Source of the DNA: [Flavobacterium] thermophilum
GTDB lineage: Bacteria > Bacillota > Bacilli > Bacillales > Anoxybacillaceae
Assembly: GCA_900450595.1 (NCBI GenBank)
Contig: UGGS01000001.1
Span: forward strand, 992,001 to 1,056,000
Reading direction: 5' to 3'
DNA: 64,000 nucleotides
Numbering within the stretch: position 1 is the first letter of the stretch; the number at the start of each line of letters is the position of its first letter. Below are positions 9,351-18,869 of the stretch, in pieces. A model generated the notes under the pieces. The model saw only the letters and a program-made list of their open reading frames with translations, was not told where the DNA came from and made no database searches. A program made the translations under genes and the position numbers.

Positions 9351-10076
9351 CTTAATTAGGCGAGAAGACTCCCACTTCAACGAAGCGAAGCGGAGTAAGT
9401 GGGAGATGAATCGCCTTAACTATATTTTGCTGAAAATAGGATAGATTCAGTAAAATATAGTATCATATAGTTAGATGGGAGGTGAAAAAATGTATTTTTG
9501 TATCAAACAACAGCTAAATGGTTTGACCAAAGAAGAATACTTGACTCTTCGAGAACTGTGCCATATTGCCAAGAACATGTACAACGTCGGATTGTAAATT
9601 GGCAAACTTGTCATTGGCTATGCGGAAACATGGCAACGCAATATGAATCTAGGAAAAAAGACAAATCAAAACTTTGTCAATATTCCTCTCGGTAACATAA
9701 AAGAAAAACTAGAATATCTTTGTGAATTTTACGGCATTGAATTCTTGAAACAGGAAGAATCCTATACGTCTCAAGCCAGCTTTTTTGACGGCGATGAGAT
9801 TCCTGAATATAATGCCGACAATCCAAAAGAATATAAGTTCAGCGGCAAACGTATTAAGCGCGGCTTGTATCGAACAAAGTCTGGCAAACTAATTAATGCT
9901 GATGTCAATGGCGCATTAAACATCTTAAAGAAAAGTAAAGCTGTAGACCTGAGTGTCTTATGCTCTAGCGGCGAAGTGGACACGCCTCAAAGAATAAGGA
10001 TTGCTTGAAGCAGTCAAACTTCTTTGGAAGCCCCCACTTCAAATTTTCGCTAGAAAATTAAGTGGGGGTAGTTCAC
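9351..10076 (+). mobile_element. non-autonomous IS200/IS605-type element, copy 1
   Basis: A 726-bp element with no tnpA. The left end carries a palindrome (CTCCCACTT ... AAGTGGGAG) and the right end another (CCCCACTT ... AAGTGGGG). It lies directly after TTTAT (9346-9350) and shows no target duplication, as expected for single-strand transposition. Its boundaries are fixed by comparison with the second copy (59975-62418), where removing the element restores a perfect sortase reading frame. It contains a deleted tnpB and, by position, the right-end guide-RNA region. Confidence 0.85.
9490..10008 (+). pseudogene. tnpB: TnpB remnant with central deletion
   Basis: The first 36 codons (CIKQQLNGLTKEEYLTLREL) are a TnpB N-terminus and end at a TAA. 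The same frame then continues with the C-terminal 130 residues or so (QEESYTSQASFFDGDEIP, RGLYRTKSGKLINADVNGAL). The last RuvC Asp (NADVNGA) is present, but the RuvC-I Asp and RuvC-II Glu regions are gone, so nuclease activity is not possible. The other copy has the same architecture, so the deletion predates the spread of the element. Confidence 0.85.
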
Positions 10077-10399
10077 TCGTTCACAGCTTTTGGACAGCCG
10101 CGCTCTATTTAACCATTTTCGGCATCGGCAACGGCGTCATCCGCCCGTGCGTCTCCGCGTTGTTGACGAAATATACGGCGGACGGCCAAGGAAGCGCAAC
10201 AGGCGTCTTATCATCGTTCGATTCGCTCGGCCGCATCGGCGGTCCGGCGATGGCCGGCTGGTTGTTCACCTTAAAGTCCAGTTTGCCATATATGTCAGGG
10301 ATTGTGCTAACATTCATTTCCTTCGCTGTTTTTCAATCGTTTCAACGAGCCATGATGCAAAAAGACTCTGCCCTTTGACACAAGAGGAGGACGGATGTG

Positions 10400-10635
10400 G
10401 ACATCCCCTGTTACAGATCAGCGAGCGAAAAAGCCCACTCCTTGAGGGGTGGGATGAAAGCGAGCCCCGTCTAACCTAGCGCACTGGTCACAGGTGCGTC
10501 GCCCATTGGGGTACATCCTAACCCGATGGGACGGGGTGATGACACACCCCTGAATTTGGGCGTTGTCCGAACCAGAAATGGATGAGGACGCGAACGACCC
10601 AAGAATCCCACGCCTTTAGGCGTGCGGAGTGTCAA
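10400..10635 (+). ncRNA. orphan right end of a TnpB element, possible guide-RNA scaffold
   Basis: No coding frame. The stretch is rich in paired segments (CCCACTCCTTGAGGGGTGGG; GCCCATTGGGG with CCCGATGGGACGGGG; GGGGTGATGACACACCCC) and ends with GAATCCCACGCCTTTAGGCG and GGAGTGTCAA, the form of an IS200/IS605 right-end palindrome and terminus. In TnpB elements this region encodes the guide-RNA scaffold, with the guide read from the flank after the terminus. No tnpB is attached. The assignment rests on resemblance and needs a covariance search. Confidence 0.45.
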
Positions 10636-10707
10636 ACTCACGCACGGAAGTGAACGTCTTATGCATTGGGGTGAAAATCATCATCTGCACAAAGGAGGAG
10701 GAGCGCC

Positions 10708-11187
10708 TTGAACATCGTTCCAACCAAACAGTTGGACCGCGCCATCGTCAACCAATTTTTCAACGACCATTGGGGAAGTCCGCAAATGGTTGTTTCAACC
10801 GGCATCTATACCTGCAGCGAGCTGGATGGATTTGCGGCTGTTGAGAACGGTCAGCGGATCATCGGACTGATTACATTCATCATCCGTGGCAGCGAATGCG
10901 AGATCATCTCGCTAGACAGCATAATGGAAAACCGCGGCATCGGCAGCGCCCTTTTGCATGAGGCAGAGGCATGGGCGAGACAACAAAGGTGCACGGCTGT
11001 TCAACTGATCACTACCAACGACAACTTGCATGCCCTTCGTTTCTATCAAAAGCGCGGCTATCAAATTGTGAACGTCTTTCCCAACGCTGTCGACAAGGCG
11101 CGACAAATCAAGCCAAACATTCCGAAAACAAGTCCTGACGGCATTCCTATTCGAGATGAGTTGTTGCTTGTAAAACCACTGGTGTGA
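10708..11187 (+). CDS. GNAT family N-acetyltransferase
   Basis: An acetyltransferase of 159 residues. It starts at TTG 10708 after a very strong AAAGGAGGAGG. The acetyl-CoA loop is NRGIGSALLHEAEAWARQQ (motif A, RxxGxG/A, near residue 72), followed by LITTNDNLHALRFYQKRGY (motif B), the usual GNAT C-terminal signature. The substrate cannot be told. It is monocistronic, convergent with ureH and separated from it by a bidirectional terminator. Confidence 0.88.
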   Translation: MNIVPTKQLDRAIVNQFFNDHWGSPQMVVSTGIYTCSELDGFAAVENGQRIIGLITFIIRGSECEIISLDSIMENRGIGSALLHEAEAWARQQRCTAVQLITTNDNLHALRFYQKRGYQIVNVFPNAVDKARQIKPNIPKTSPDGIPIRDELLLVKPLV

Positions 11188-11218
11188 CACGAGGTGATGA
11201 TGACGCCGCATCGAAAAA

Positions 11219-11258
11219 GAAGCACCGGCCTTCTCCCAAGACCGGTGCTTCTTTGTTT
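11219..11258. terminator. bidirectional terminator
   Basis: GAAGCACCGG (11219-11228) pairs with CCGGTGCTTC (11242-11251), with T-rich tracts on both strands. It ends both the GNAT gene and the urease operon. Confidence 0.85.
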
Positions 11259-11297
11259 TGAACAACCCTCCACCTATGACGCCAGCCGCGAGGAGCG

Positions 11298-11921
11298 TCA
11301 AATTTCGGCGGCGATATGATACATGTAATAGACCCCATAGGCGATGCTGATGAGGGAGACGGTTTTCACGATCCATTGATTCATGACTTGCTGTTTCGCT
11401 TTCATCCAAACAAACGGAATCCCGAGAAACGTCGTGAACAGCATCATGCCGATGACCGTTCCTAGGCCAAAAATCAAAATAAAAGCAAGCCCCATCCAAG
11501 TTCCTTTGACCGTCGTCATCGTCAACAACACCATTCCGGCGCTGCCGGCCAAACCATGGACGATGCCGATCAATGTCGATTTCACATGCAAATGATGAAT
11601 ATCGCCCTGGTGATGATGATCCAGCCTCATTGTCGAACGGAAACTAGCAATTCCTAGAATAACGATCATGATGCCGACGCCCATTTCAAGATAAGAAGCA
11701 ATCTGTTCAGGAATTTGCCGCTCAAAGGCGATCATCGCCATCCCAACAACGAGCAGCGTCAACGTATGGCCGATTCCCCAAAACATGCCGGCCAGCGATG
11801 AAAGGGACAGTTTTTTCGTCCGGCTGGCAATGGTCGAAACGGCAATGACGTGATCCGGTTCCGTCGCATGCTTCATTCCTAGCAACAATCCAAACAAGAG
11901 CACAGGCCATATCGTTCCCAT
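11298..11921 (-). CDS. ureH: UreH-type nickel transporter of the urease operon
   Basis: A membrane protein of 207 residues, last gene of the urease operon. The N-terminal segment GLLLGMKHATEPDHVIAVST carries the HAxxPDH-like signature of nickel/cobalt transporters (HoxN/NixA, UreH), and a His-rich loop (LDHHHQGDIHHLHVK) lies near the middle. Six hydrophobic segments can be traced. The role would be to bring in Ni2+ for the urease active site. The ATG at 11921 is 20 bp beyond the ureD stop. The order ureABCEFGD-ureH is that of other thermophilic bacilli. Confidence 0.88.
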   Translation of the reverse strand: MGTIWPVLLFGLLLGMKHATEPDHVIAVSTIASRTKKLSLSSLAGMFWGIGHTLTLLVVGMAMIAFERQIPEQIASYLEMGVGIMIVILGIASFRSTMRLDHHHQGDIHHLHVKSTLIGIVHGLAGSAGMVLLTMTTVKGTWMGLAFILIFGLGTVIGMMLFTTFLGIPFVWMKAKQQVMNQWIVKTVSLISIAYGVYYMYHIAAEI

Positions 11922-11941
11922 TGTCTTCTTCCTCTCCCTTG

Positions 11942-12757
11942 TCAATATTTCCTCCAACAGACTGGCGCTTTCTCACCGCATTGTTGGCGAATGAACTGTT
12001 GGACGCGTTGGAATATCGCTTCGATGACCGATGTTTCATACGCCAATATACGTACAGAAAAGCCTGGAACGGCCGCCGCTGAAAAACCGCAGCGAACCTC
12101 TTGCGGCATCTCTTCCATGAATTGGTTGAACTGTTCTAACACTTCCTTTGTGATAAACGGAGAAAGAGCCACGAATGATCCGACATGCGTGTAGCCGCCG
12201 AGCTGCAGCATGCTCGTTAAGTGCTGCCGCGAGTCCAAGTACAGATGGTCAAACAGAACGAGCGCCTCGTCTTGATACACCTTCAGTTTCGAGCGAATCC
12301 AATCATAGCGGAACAGCTCGCCGCTTTCCGACCATCCAGGTGTGATGATTTCGCCATAAACGAACGTGGAGCTTGGCGTGATGTACACCGTCGTTTCTTG
12401 ATAAAAGCGCGCATGCTCATAGGCGATCGTCGGGTCGGGGAAATATTCAAGTACGCTTTGCTCCCCAAGTGACAATCGTGTATACTGCCTTACAGGCGTT
12501 GAAGGAGTTTTGTAGATTTTCGCCGCCGACTGGGTCGTCACCATCAACCGGGCGCTGGGCTCGAGGAAGATTTCCATATCATATGAATCCCCATCGACAT
12601 ACCCGCCGCCCACGTGGACAAGATATAACGTCGGATGAGCCGGGTCGAGGTAAACAGGACGCATCAGTTTCAGCGCCCCTTCACTATAGTTGTCCAAAAT
12701 GACGGTGCGGCCGTTTTTCACGACCGCTGTACATCGCAAACGCCCCGTCCAGCTCAT
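11942..12757 (-). CDS. ureD: urease accessory protein UreD
   Basis: A chaperone of 271 residues that, with UreF and UreG, delivers nickel to apo-urease. Recognised by [35 protein letters not shown] and [14 protein letters not shown], the conserved UreD/UreH core. The start codon overlaps the ureG stop (ATGA), indicating translational coupling. No nickel-binding His cluster is seen, as usual for this member. Confidence 0.93.
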   Translation of the reverse strand: MSWTGRLRCTAVVKNGRTVILDNYSEGALKLMRPVYLDPAHPTLYLVHVGGGYVDGDSYDMEIFLEPSARLMVTTQSAAKIYKTPSTPVRQYTRLSLGEQSVLEYFPDPTIAYEHARFYQETTVYITPSSTFVYGEIITPGWSESGELFRYDWIRSKLKVYQDEALVLFDHLYLDSRQHLTSMLQLGGYTHVGSFVALSPFITKEVLEQFNQFMEEMPQEVRCGFSAAAVPGFSVRILAYETSVIEAIFQRVQQFIRQQCGEKAPVCWRKY

Positions 12758-13368
12758 TCTTCCAGCCCTGCCAGCAGCACCTGTTTTTCGATCCAATCCA
12801 CAACGTCAAAAAGACCAATCTCTTCTTTTAAATTTGTAAAAATGACCGGCTTCGCCCCTCGCGCTGCTTTGGCGTCCCGTTCCATCACTTCCAGACTGGC
12901 GCCGACGTAAGGAGCCAAATCAATCTTATTAATCACGAGCAAATCCGACTTCATCATCCCTTGCCCGCCTTTGCGCGGAATTTTCTCCCCTTGGGCGACG
13001 TCGATGACATAAATGGAGAAATCGACCAACTCCGGGCTGAAGGTCGCCGCCAAGTTATCGCCGCCGCTCTCGATCAAAATGAGTTCCACATCTGGATGGC
13101 GCCGTTTCAGTTCATCAATGGCCGCAAAATTCATTGATGCGTCTTCGCGAATGGCCGTATGCGGGCACCCGCCCGTTTCGACGCCGATAATCCGATCTTC
13201 CGGCAAGACGCTATGTTTGATTAAAAATTGGGCATCTTCTTTTGTATAAATATCATTCGTAATGACCGCGATGCTAAAGCGGCGATGCATCGCCCGCGTC
13301 AGCTTCTCGACAAGCATCGTTTTGCCGGCGCCGACCGGGCCGCCGATGCCGATTCGTACTGGTTCCAT
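12754..13368 (-). CDS. ureG: urease accessory GTPase UreG
   Basis: A SIMIBI-class GTPase of 204 residues that powers nickel insertion. P-loop [15 protein letters not shown] near residue 10; the metal-binding motif appears as [11 protein letters not shown] (CPH) near 70; [15 protein letters not shown] and the base-recognition NKID near 150 are conserved. It starts at an ATG after AAGGGAG. Essential for urease maturation and intact here. Confidence 0.96.
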   Translation of the reverse strand: MEPVRIGIGGPVGAGKTMLVEKLTRAMHRRFSIAVITNDIYTKEDAQFLIKHSVLPEDRIIGVETGGCPHTAIREDASMNFAAIDELKRRHPDVELILIESGGDNLAATFSPELVDFSIYVIDVAQGEKIPRKGGQGMMKSDLLVINKIDLAPYVGASLEVMERDAKAARGAKPVIFTNLKEEIGLFDVVDWIEKQVLLAGLEE

Positions 13369-13413
13369 TCTGGATTCTCCCTTCTCTGTCCTTCTTTCGA
13401 CGTCAAACAAGAT

Positions 13414-14091
13414 TTACGACATAAACAATCGAACAGGAAGACGTTCATGCTGCATTTGCGCGATTTCCAAGCCGACGGCTGCCGCCCCGAGCTCCTCTTC
13501 GTCGAGTGTCTCGATGATGCTCGCGGCATGAATCAAATATGGCTGCGCCATGACGAGCAGCTTTTGCCCGTCCGTCTGGCCGAGGGGAATGCCGCGAACC
13601 GCGTTTTGCACCATCGTTTGTACGGAAGCAAACAAATACGTCAGCACCGTCGTTTGTTTGGCTGCTCCGATTTTGCGGCCAACCGCCGCAAACACAATGG
13701 CCGGATGAATGGACCGCGTCGTTTGCACGATCTCATCCAATTCATCGACTCCGTAAATGTCGCGGCACAGTTTCCATAAGCGCCCCCCAATCATTCTCGT
13801 TCCTTCTCGCGTTTCCTTCGCCAAGCAGAGAGCAAACAGCGTGTCGTTCAGCCGCCGCAGTCCTTCCATACGGTCGGCTTCCAACTGCTCATAGGCGATC
13901 CGGCACGCCAATCCATCCGTATACGTCAGCTGGGTCTGAATATAAGCGACAAGCACATCGCCAAACGTTTTGGCATCGCAAATTTGTTCATTGTACATGT
14001 ATGTTTCAAACCCAAAGGAATGGGAAAATGCTCCAGACGGAAAATTCGAATCGGAGAGCTGCAGCAGCCACAACAACTGTTGGTCAGTCAT
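13414..14091 (-). CDS. ureF: urease accessory protein UreF
   Basis: A helical protein of 225 residues that bridges UreD and UreG in the activation complex. The N-terminal [19 protein letters not shown] is the UreF signature, and [11 protein letters not shown] and [13 protein letters not shown] fit the C-terminal half. The start overlaps the end of ureE by 8 bp. Full length. Confidence 0.93.
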   Translation of the reverse strand: MTDQQLLWLLQLSDSNFPSGAFSHSFGFETYMYNEQICDAKTFGDVLVAYIQTQLTYTDGLACRIAYEQLEADRMEGLRRLNDTLFALCLAKETREGTRMIGGRLWKLCRDIYGVDELDEIVQTTRSIHPAIVFAAVGRKIGAAKQTTVLTYLFASVQTMVQNAVRGIPLGQTDGQKLLVMAQPYLIHAASIIETLDEEELGAAAVGLEIAQMQHERLPVRLFMS

Positions 14092-14530
14092 GGCGATGCC
14101 CGATATGGCGGAACGCTTGTTTTACTTTCCGTTTTTCCCTCTTGTACGGGATGCCGAGTTGCTGGAGCAGCTCTTCGACTAAATAGTCGTATTGGACGAG
14201 CATTTCCCCTTCCTCGAATTGGGCGGGCAAGTGGCGGTTGCCGAGCTGATGAGCAATCTCCCCCATTTGTTTCATGGAAACCGGCTGGATGACAAGCAAA
14301 TCATCGGGAAGAACGGATACGACAATGGCATTATGCTCATCCATCCATAACACATCTCCGTCTACCAATTCTTTCGCTTCTTTCAAGCGAATGCCAATCT
14401 CCCTCCCATGGTCGGTCACCACCCGCTGAATTCGTTTTACTAAATCATCGCTTGGCATGTACACCCGTTCGATGTGCGGGGGGAGAGAAGAAAGAGCTCG
14501 AATGTTGCCGATAACCGTTTCTACAATCAT
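14084..14530 (-). CDS. ureE: urease accessory protein UreE
   Basis: A nickel metallochaperone of about 148 residues. [38 protein letters not shown] and [20 protein letters not shown] (interface metal His in GNRH) are family features; the tail ends in HIGHRHD, a short His-containing metal-binding terminus. Three consecutive ATG codons offer alternative starts (14536, 14533, 14530); the last is best spaced from GAGGTG. Confidence 0.92.
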   Translation of the reverse strand: MIVETVIGNIRALSSLPPHIERVYMPSDDLVKRIQRVVTDHGREIGIRLKEAKELVDGDVLWMDEHNAIVVSVLPDDLLVIQPVSMKQMGEIAHQLGNRHLPAQFEEGEMLVQYDYLVEELLQQLGIPYKREKRKVKQAFRHIGHRHD

Positions 14531-14540
14531 CATCATCACC

Positions 14541-16250
14541 TCAAAACAGAAAATATCGTTGCGCCATGGCCACAACTTCAGCCGGTTCGCACGTGATGAG
14601 CCGCCCATCGACCTTCACTTCATACGTTTGCGGATCGACATCGATTTGAGGCATGGCGTTGTTGAACACCATATCGTGTTTCGTTAACGAACGAATGTTT
14701 CCAACCGGTTTGACGATTTTGTGCAATCGCAGTTTGTCAGGGACGCCGCGTTCGAACGCCGCTTTGGACAAAAACGTAATGGACGTTTTCGCGACGGCGG
14801 CGCCATAGTTGGCGAACATCGGGCGGTACAGAGCGGGCTGCGGCGTCGGAATGCTGGCGTTCGGGTCGCCCATCACGCTGTAGGCGATCATCCCGCCTTT
14901 GATGACGAGCTCAGGCTTGATCCCGAAAAAAGCGGGATGCCAAACGACCAAATCTGCGAATTTTCCGACTTCGACTGACCCGACATACTCCGCGATGCCA
15001 TGAGTGATAGCCGGGTTGATCGTATATTTGGCTACGTACCGTTTGACGCGGACATTATCGCCTCGCCCCGTTTCCTCCGGCAAGCGGCCAAACTGTTTTT
15101 TCATTTTGTCGGCCGTTTGCCACGTACGTAAAATGACTTCACCGACCCGTCCCATCGCTTGCGAGTCGGAACTGATCATGCTGAAGGCGCCGATGTCGTG
15201 CAAAATGTCTTCTGCCGCGATCGTTTCTTTGCGGATGCGCGAATCAGCAAAGGCAATGTCTTCTGGAACGGACGGATCTAAATGATGGCACACCATTAAC
15301 ATATCTAAATGCTCATCGAGCGTGTTTTTCGTATACGGCCGCGTCGGGTTCGTGGAAGAAGGCAAAATGTTCGGGAAGCTGGCGACTTTCATAATATCGG
15401 GCGCATGCCCCCCTCCGGCTCCTTCCGTATGGTATGTATGAATGACGCGTCCGTTAATGGCCTTCAGTGTATGCTCGACAAACCCGCCTTCATTCAATGT
15501 ATCGGTATGAATGGCGACTTGCACATCGTACTCATCCGCCACTCGCAAGCACGCATCAATCGCTGCCGCCGTCGTTCCCCAGTCTTCATGAAGCTTGAGT
15601 CCCACCGCGCCCGCGCGCACTTGCTCCGCGATCGGCTCTTTCGCCGACGCGTTGCCTTTTCCTAAAAACCCAAGATTCATTGGGAACGCTTCGGCGGCTT
15701 CAAGCATCCGGTAAATATTCCACTCTCCCGGCGTGCACGTCGTGGCATTCGTTCCGGTCGCCGGTCCGGTCCCGCCGCCAATCATCGTCGTAATGCCAGA
15801 TGACAGGGCGGTTTCGATTTGCTGCGGGCAAATGAAATGGATATGGGCATCCACTCCTCCAGCGGTCACGATTTTCCCTTCGGCCGCGATCACTTCCGTT
15901 GAGGCGCCGATGACAATATTGACGCCGTCCATTAACAGCGGATTCCCCGCCTTGCCGATGGCGGCGATGTTTCCATCTTTGATCCCGATATCGGCTTTGT
16001 AAATGCCGGTGTAATCAACGATGACGGCGTTCGTCAACACTAAATCGACCGCTTCGTCGCGGGTTGCGAGCGGATGCTGCCCCATCCCGTCGCGAATCAC
16101 CTTCCCGCCGCCGAATTTCACTTCATCGCCGTAAACGGTATAGTCATGCTCAATTTCAATCCATAAGTCTGTGTCCGCCAACCGGATGCAGTCCCCAGTC
16201 GTCGGTCCAAACATATCCGCGTATTGCCGTCTTGACATAGAAAAACTCAT
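14541..16250 (-). CDS. ureC: urease alpha subunit
   Basis: The catalytic subunit, 569 residues, hydrolysing urea to ammonia and carbamate at a dinuclear nickel site. Key features: [12 protein letters not shown] (HxH nickel ligands), [11 protein letters not shown] (carbamylated Lys), [17 protein letters not shown], the mobile flap with catalytic Cys-His in MVCHHLD, and [12 protein letters not shown] (Asp ligand). The start at 16250 is four bases past the ureB stop, behind GGGAGAG. Complete, with no substitution seen in the active site. Confidence 0.97.
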   Translation of the reverse strand: MSFSMSRRQYADMFGPTTGDCIRLADTDLWIEIEHDYTVYGDEVKFGGGKVIRDGMGQHPLATRDEAVDLVLTNAVIVDYTGIYKADIGIKDGNIAAIGKAGNPLLMDGVNIVIGASTEVIAAEGKIVTAGGVDAHIHFICPQQIETALSSGITTMIGGGTGPATGTNATTCTPGEWNIYRMLEAAEAFPMNLGFLGKGNASAKEPIAEQVRAGAVGLKLHEDWGTTAAAIDACLRVADEYDVQVAIHTDTLNEGGFVEHTLKAINGRVIHTYHTEGAGGGHAPDIMKVASFPNILPSSTNPTRPYTKNTLDEHLDMLMVCHHLDPSVPEDIAFADSRIRKETIAAEDILHDIGAFSMISSDSQAMGRVGEVILRTWQTADKMKKQFGRLPEETGRGDNVRVKRYVAKYTINPAITHGIAEYVGSVEVGKFADLVVWHPAFFGIKPELVIKGGMIAYSVMGDPNASIPTPQPALYRPMFANYGAAVAKTSITFLSKAAFERGVPDKLRLHKIVKPVGNIRSLTKHDMVFNNAMPQIDVDPQTYEVKVDGRLITCEPAEVVAMAQRYFLF

Positions 16251-16254
16251 TCTC

Positions 16255-16581
16255 TTACTCTCCCTTCTTGCTGCCATCAAGCGGACCGTTGACCATATTG
16301 TTTAATCCGTACACCCGGCGCTCGCCGGAGAACGGGACGAGCTCCACTTGCTTCGCATCCCCGGGTTCAAAACGGACCGCTGTCCCGGCTGGGATGTTCA
16401 AATGTTTTCCGTATGCGGCCTGTCGGTCAAATTCGAGAAACGAATTGACTTCAAAAAAGTGAAAATGGGAACCGACCTGCACCGGGCGGTCGCCGCGGTT
16501 TATGACCGTCAGCTTCGTAACCGGCTTTTGCCGGTTGCACACAATCGGTTCGTCGCGCAATCGGTATTCTCCTGGGATCAT
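16255..16581 (-). CDS. ureB: urease beta subunit
   Basis: A structural subunit of 108 residues. [19 protein letters not shown] and [17 protein letters not shown] are the standard UreB landmarks. It sits between ureA (44 bp gap) and ureC, as in all three-subunit ureases. Confidence 0.96.
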   Translation of the reverse strand: MIPGEYRLRDEPIVCNRQKPVTKLTVINRGDRPVQVGSHFHFFEVNSFLEFDRQAAYGKHLNIPAGTAVRFEPGDAKQVELVPFSGERRVYGLNNMVNGPLDGSKKGE

Positions 16582-16625
16582 AAGATCACTCCTTTATCCA
16601 CCTTCATCGGAATCGGCCGGCGCTA

Positions 16626-16931
16626 TTACGACCGGATCGGCTGGTGGACCGTGACGAGTTTCGTGCCGTCCGGAAACGTCGCCTCGACTTGAATCTCGTC
16701 GATCATGTCAGCGACGCCTTCCATCACATCATCGCGCGTCAAAATCGTTGCGCCGTATTGCATCAACTCCGCCACCGTCCGCCCGTCGCGGGCTCCTTCC
16801 ATCAGTTCATACGTAATGAGCGCCACCGCTTCCGGATAATTTAGCTTCAAGCCCCGCTCTTTCCGGCGGCGCGCCAAATCAGCGGCAACGACGATCAGCA
16901 GCTTTTCCTGTTCACGCGGAGTCAGTTTCAC
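16626..16931 (-). CDS. ureA: urease gamma subunit
   Basis: A structural subunit of 101 residues, first gene of ureABCEFGD-ure[13 protein letters not shown] and [21 protein letters not shown] are typical. The start is GTG at 16929-16931 (an ATG 4 bases upstream is out of frame) behind AGGGGGGAAG. Only about 27 bp separate the start from the end of an IS, so its native upstream region, probably read-through from urtE, has been cut away. Confidence 0.95.
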   Translation of the reverse strand: MKLTPREQEKLLIVVAADLARRRKERGLKLNYPEAVALITYELMEGARDGRTVAELMQYGATILTRDDVMEGVADMIDEIQVEATFPDGTKLVTVHQPIRS

Positions 16932-16950
16932 TCATCTCTTCCCCCCTCTT

Positions 16951-16958
16951 GAATGCTC
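16951..16958. repeat. 8-bp target duplication, left copy
   Basis: GAATGCTC occurs here and at 18805-18812, immediately outside the IS at 16959-18804. It proves insertion between urtE and ureA. Confidence 0.85.
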
Positions 16959-17102
16959 GGTATTGTCAAAAGTTTATCCTCCACACTCACGGTTTTCCCT
17001 TGAGTTTCAACGGTTGGAAGAAAAAAAGCTTGCCACCCCCGTTGTTTTCGGCCATCATTGAGGTAACGACACCCAACAGCCAAAACAAAGGAGTGACAAG
17101 CT

Positions 17103-18539
17103 TTGTTACCTCAATTATTAGCCTATTTGCTCGAAATAATCAAGACCCAATATCAAATCATTGTGTATTTGATGGGTGTGATCGTGGGAAAATCCTTGAA
17201 TCTCGAGGACTTGGACGAACCCATCCAAAAGCCGTACCGGAAACTTCAGGTCGATGACCTTCCGATCATCGATGTGCCGGAAACCCTTGATTACCGGAAG
17301 CTGTTGGCAGACTATGAAGCCCAGCACGGACGTCCTTTACGGCCCATCCAGCGCCGCGCGAATGCGAAACACCGTGTTCCGGATTCGTTGACCTGCCCTC
17401 GCTGCCAGGCTCCCTCTTCTTACCTGTACGCCAATAACGGCGGAAAAGGGCAATACCAATGCAAAGTGTGCCAGTGCCGGTTCAACCACCGAAATCGGTT
17501 CACCAAGCAAGCGGTCTTTCGCTGCCCGCACTGCAAAAAGACGCTGGAAAAAATCAAGGAACGCAAAGAATACAACATCTATAAGTGCAAGAACAACGCT
17601 TGCCCGTTTTACCAGGCCAACCTTCGCCGGATGACGAAGAAGGAGCGCCAACAGTTTCAACAGGATCCTCAAGCCTTCAAGGTGCGGTATTTGTTTCGAG
17701 AGTTCTTGTTTGACTTTCTCCCGTTGGCTTCCTCGTCGCTCATCAAGCCGAAGGTCGATTTGTCCCGGCTGGCTGCGTCGCCGCACGTGTTGGGGCTCGT
17801 GTTGACGTACTACGTCAACTTTGGGATGTCCTCGAGGGAGACCGCCGCCGCCATGAAGGACATCCATGGCGTCTCGATCTCCCATCAGACGGTGCTCAAC
17901 TACGCCAACAGCGTCGCGCTTTGGATCAAGCCCTTTGTCGACCGGTTCCCGTATGAGCTGTCCGGTTCGTTTTGCGGGGACGAGACGTATATTCGCGTCA
18001 AAGGGCGCTGGCATTACCTGTTCTTTATGTTTGACGCCGTCAAAAAGATCGTGCTGTCGTATCGCGTCTCGCCCAACCGGGACACGCTCTCGGCCATCAA
18101 GGCCATCGATGATGTCCTCAGGAAGCTAGCGTCCCTCCCAGACGACTTGTCGTTCGTCGTGGATGGCAACCCGATTTACCTGCTGGCGCAACACTTCTTC
18201 GCCCAACACGGGATTTCATTTGACGTCCGCCAAGTGATCGGGCTGACCAATGAGGATCCGGTCTCGGAAGAGTTTCGCCCTCTCAAGCAGATCATCGAGC
18301 GATTCAACCGGACCTTTAAAGGCAACTACCGCCCGACCCATGGGTTTGGTGCGGAAGAAGGCTCGGTGTCCTTTGTGACGCTGTTTGTGGCGTATTTCAA
18401 CTTTCTGCGCCCACACAGCGCGCTCGAAGGCCGGGTGCCGGTCGTCATCCCGGAACTGGCGGATCTTCCGCATATGCCGGCCCGGTGGACGAAGCTGATC
18501 GCCATGGCACAAGCGTTTCTCCAACAAGAGGCGGCCTGA
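17103..18539 (+). CDS. DDE transposase with N-terminal zinc ribbon
   Basis: 478 residues, starting at TTG 17103 after AAAGGAG. The N-terminal third carries repeated CxxC pairs (CPRCQAP, CKVCQCRF, CPHCKK, CKNNACPF), which suggest two zinc-ribbon-like modules for DNA binding. The catalytic core has Asp in FCGDETYIRVKGRWHYLFFM, Asp in FVVDGNPIYLL and Glu in LKQIIERFNRTFKGNYR, the pattern of the DDE_Tnp_IS240/rve group. Intact, so probably still active. Confidence 0.88.
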   Translation: MLPQLLAYLLEIIKTQYQIIVYLMGVIVGKSLNLEDLDEPIQKPYRKLQVDDLPIIDVPETLDYRKLLADYEAQHGRPLRPIQRRANAKHRVPDSLTCPRCQAPSSYLYANNGGKGQYQCKVCQCRFNHRNRFTKQAVFRCPHCKKTLEKIKERKEYNIYKCKNNACPFYQANLRRMTKKERQQFQQDPQAFKVRYLFREFLFDFLPLASSSLIKPKVDLSRLAASPHVLGLVLTYYVNFGMSSRETAAAMKDIHGVSISHQTVLNYANSVALWIKPFVDRFPYELSGSFCGDETYIRVKGRWHYLFFMFDAVKKIVLSYRVSPNRDTLSAIKAIDDVLRKLASLPDDLSFVVDGNPIYLLAQHFFAQHGISFDVRQVIGLTNEDPVSEEFRPLKQIIERFNRTFKGNYRPTHGFGAEEGSVSFVTLFVAYFNFLRPHSALEGRVPVVIPELADLPHMPARWTKLIAMAQAFLQQEAA

Positions 18540-18576
18540 CTTTTTTGTCCTCCGGAGCCCGTTGAACAGAACTCCT

Positions 18577-18735
18577 GCCGGATTCGGCGAAGCGAACCCT
18601 TGACCAACCGAACACCGCCAAAGGTAAAATTCGGTCATGGCAAGGGCGGCTTTCTTATTGCCTTCTTTTTTGTCCCCGTCGCCCTTGACGACTCTTCCGC
18701 ACCTTTGGCGGGTGTTGGTCAAGGGCGAATCCGGC
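18577..18735. repeat. long nested imperfect inverted repeat inside the IS
   Basis: The outer arm GCCGGATTCG plus CCTTGACCAA plus CCGCCAAAGGT (18577-18625) is complementary to 18701-18735. An inner pair (CAAGGGCGGC near 18640 with GTCGCCCTTG near 18678) nests inside it. The region lies after the transposase stop, is non-coding and could fold as one RNA or cruciform of about 160 nt. Function unknown. Confidence 0.65.
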
Positions 18736-18804
18736 CCTCCGCATGCCCCACGATGCTCAATGGGATGATCTGTGTGGAGTTTTCATAGAACTTTTGACGC
18801 TACC

Positions 18805-18812
18805 GAATGCTC
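18805..18812. repeat. 8-bp target duplication, right copy
   Basis: GAATGCTC, partner of 16951-16958. Confidence 0.85.
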
Positions 18813-18869
18813 CCGACTATACTCGCAGGTTCAAAAAATCTCTCATTCGCTAACACCGCTGTCTGCTGC

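Larger units (their letters stand above)
9185..10378 (+). pseudogene. MFS efflux transporter, interrupted and internally deleted
   Basis: N-terminal 55 codons (RGLSLLFLVMFLVMAGFG, then IIIPVLPFYAEKIGA) give the first membrane segment of a 12-TM drug/multidrug exporter. A 726-bp IS200/IS605-type element then intervenes, and the gene resumes in frame with FWTAALYLTIFGIGNGVIRP and GVLSSFDSLGRIGGP, the last membrane segments. Removing the element leaves codons ...MQFLFVHSF..., so about 230 residues (segments 2 to 9) are also missing. The start ATG follows GGAG. Not a functional transporter. Confidence 0.85.
16959..18804 (+). mobile_element. IS with IS6/IS240-like transposase, splitting urt from ure
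   Basis: A 1846-bp element flanked by the 8-bp duplication GAATGCTC. The ends are imperfect inverted repeats (left GGTATTGTCAAAAGTT, right read inward GGTAGCGTCAAAAGTT), with CTCCACAC a little further in on both sides. It carries one transposase and a 260-bp non-coding 3' region with a long nested inverted repeat. An 8-bp duplication is usual for the IS6 group. Family placement is an inference. Confidence 0.85.
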
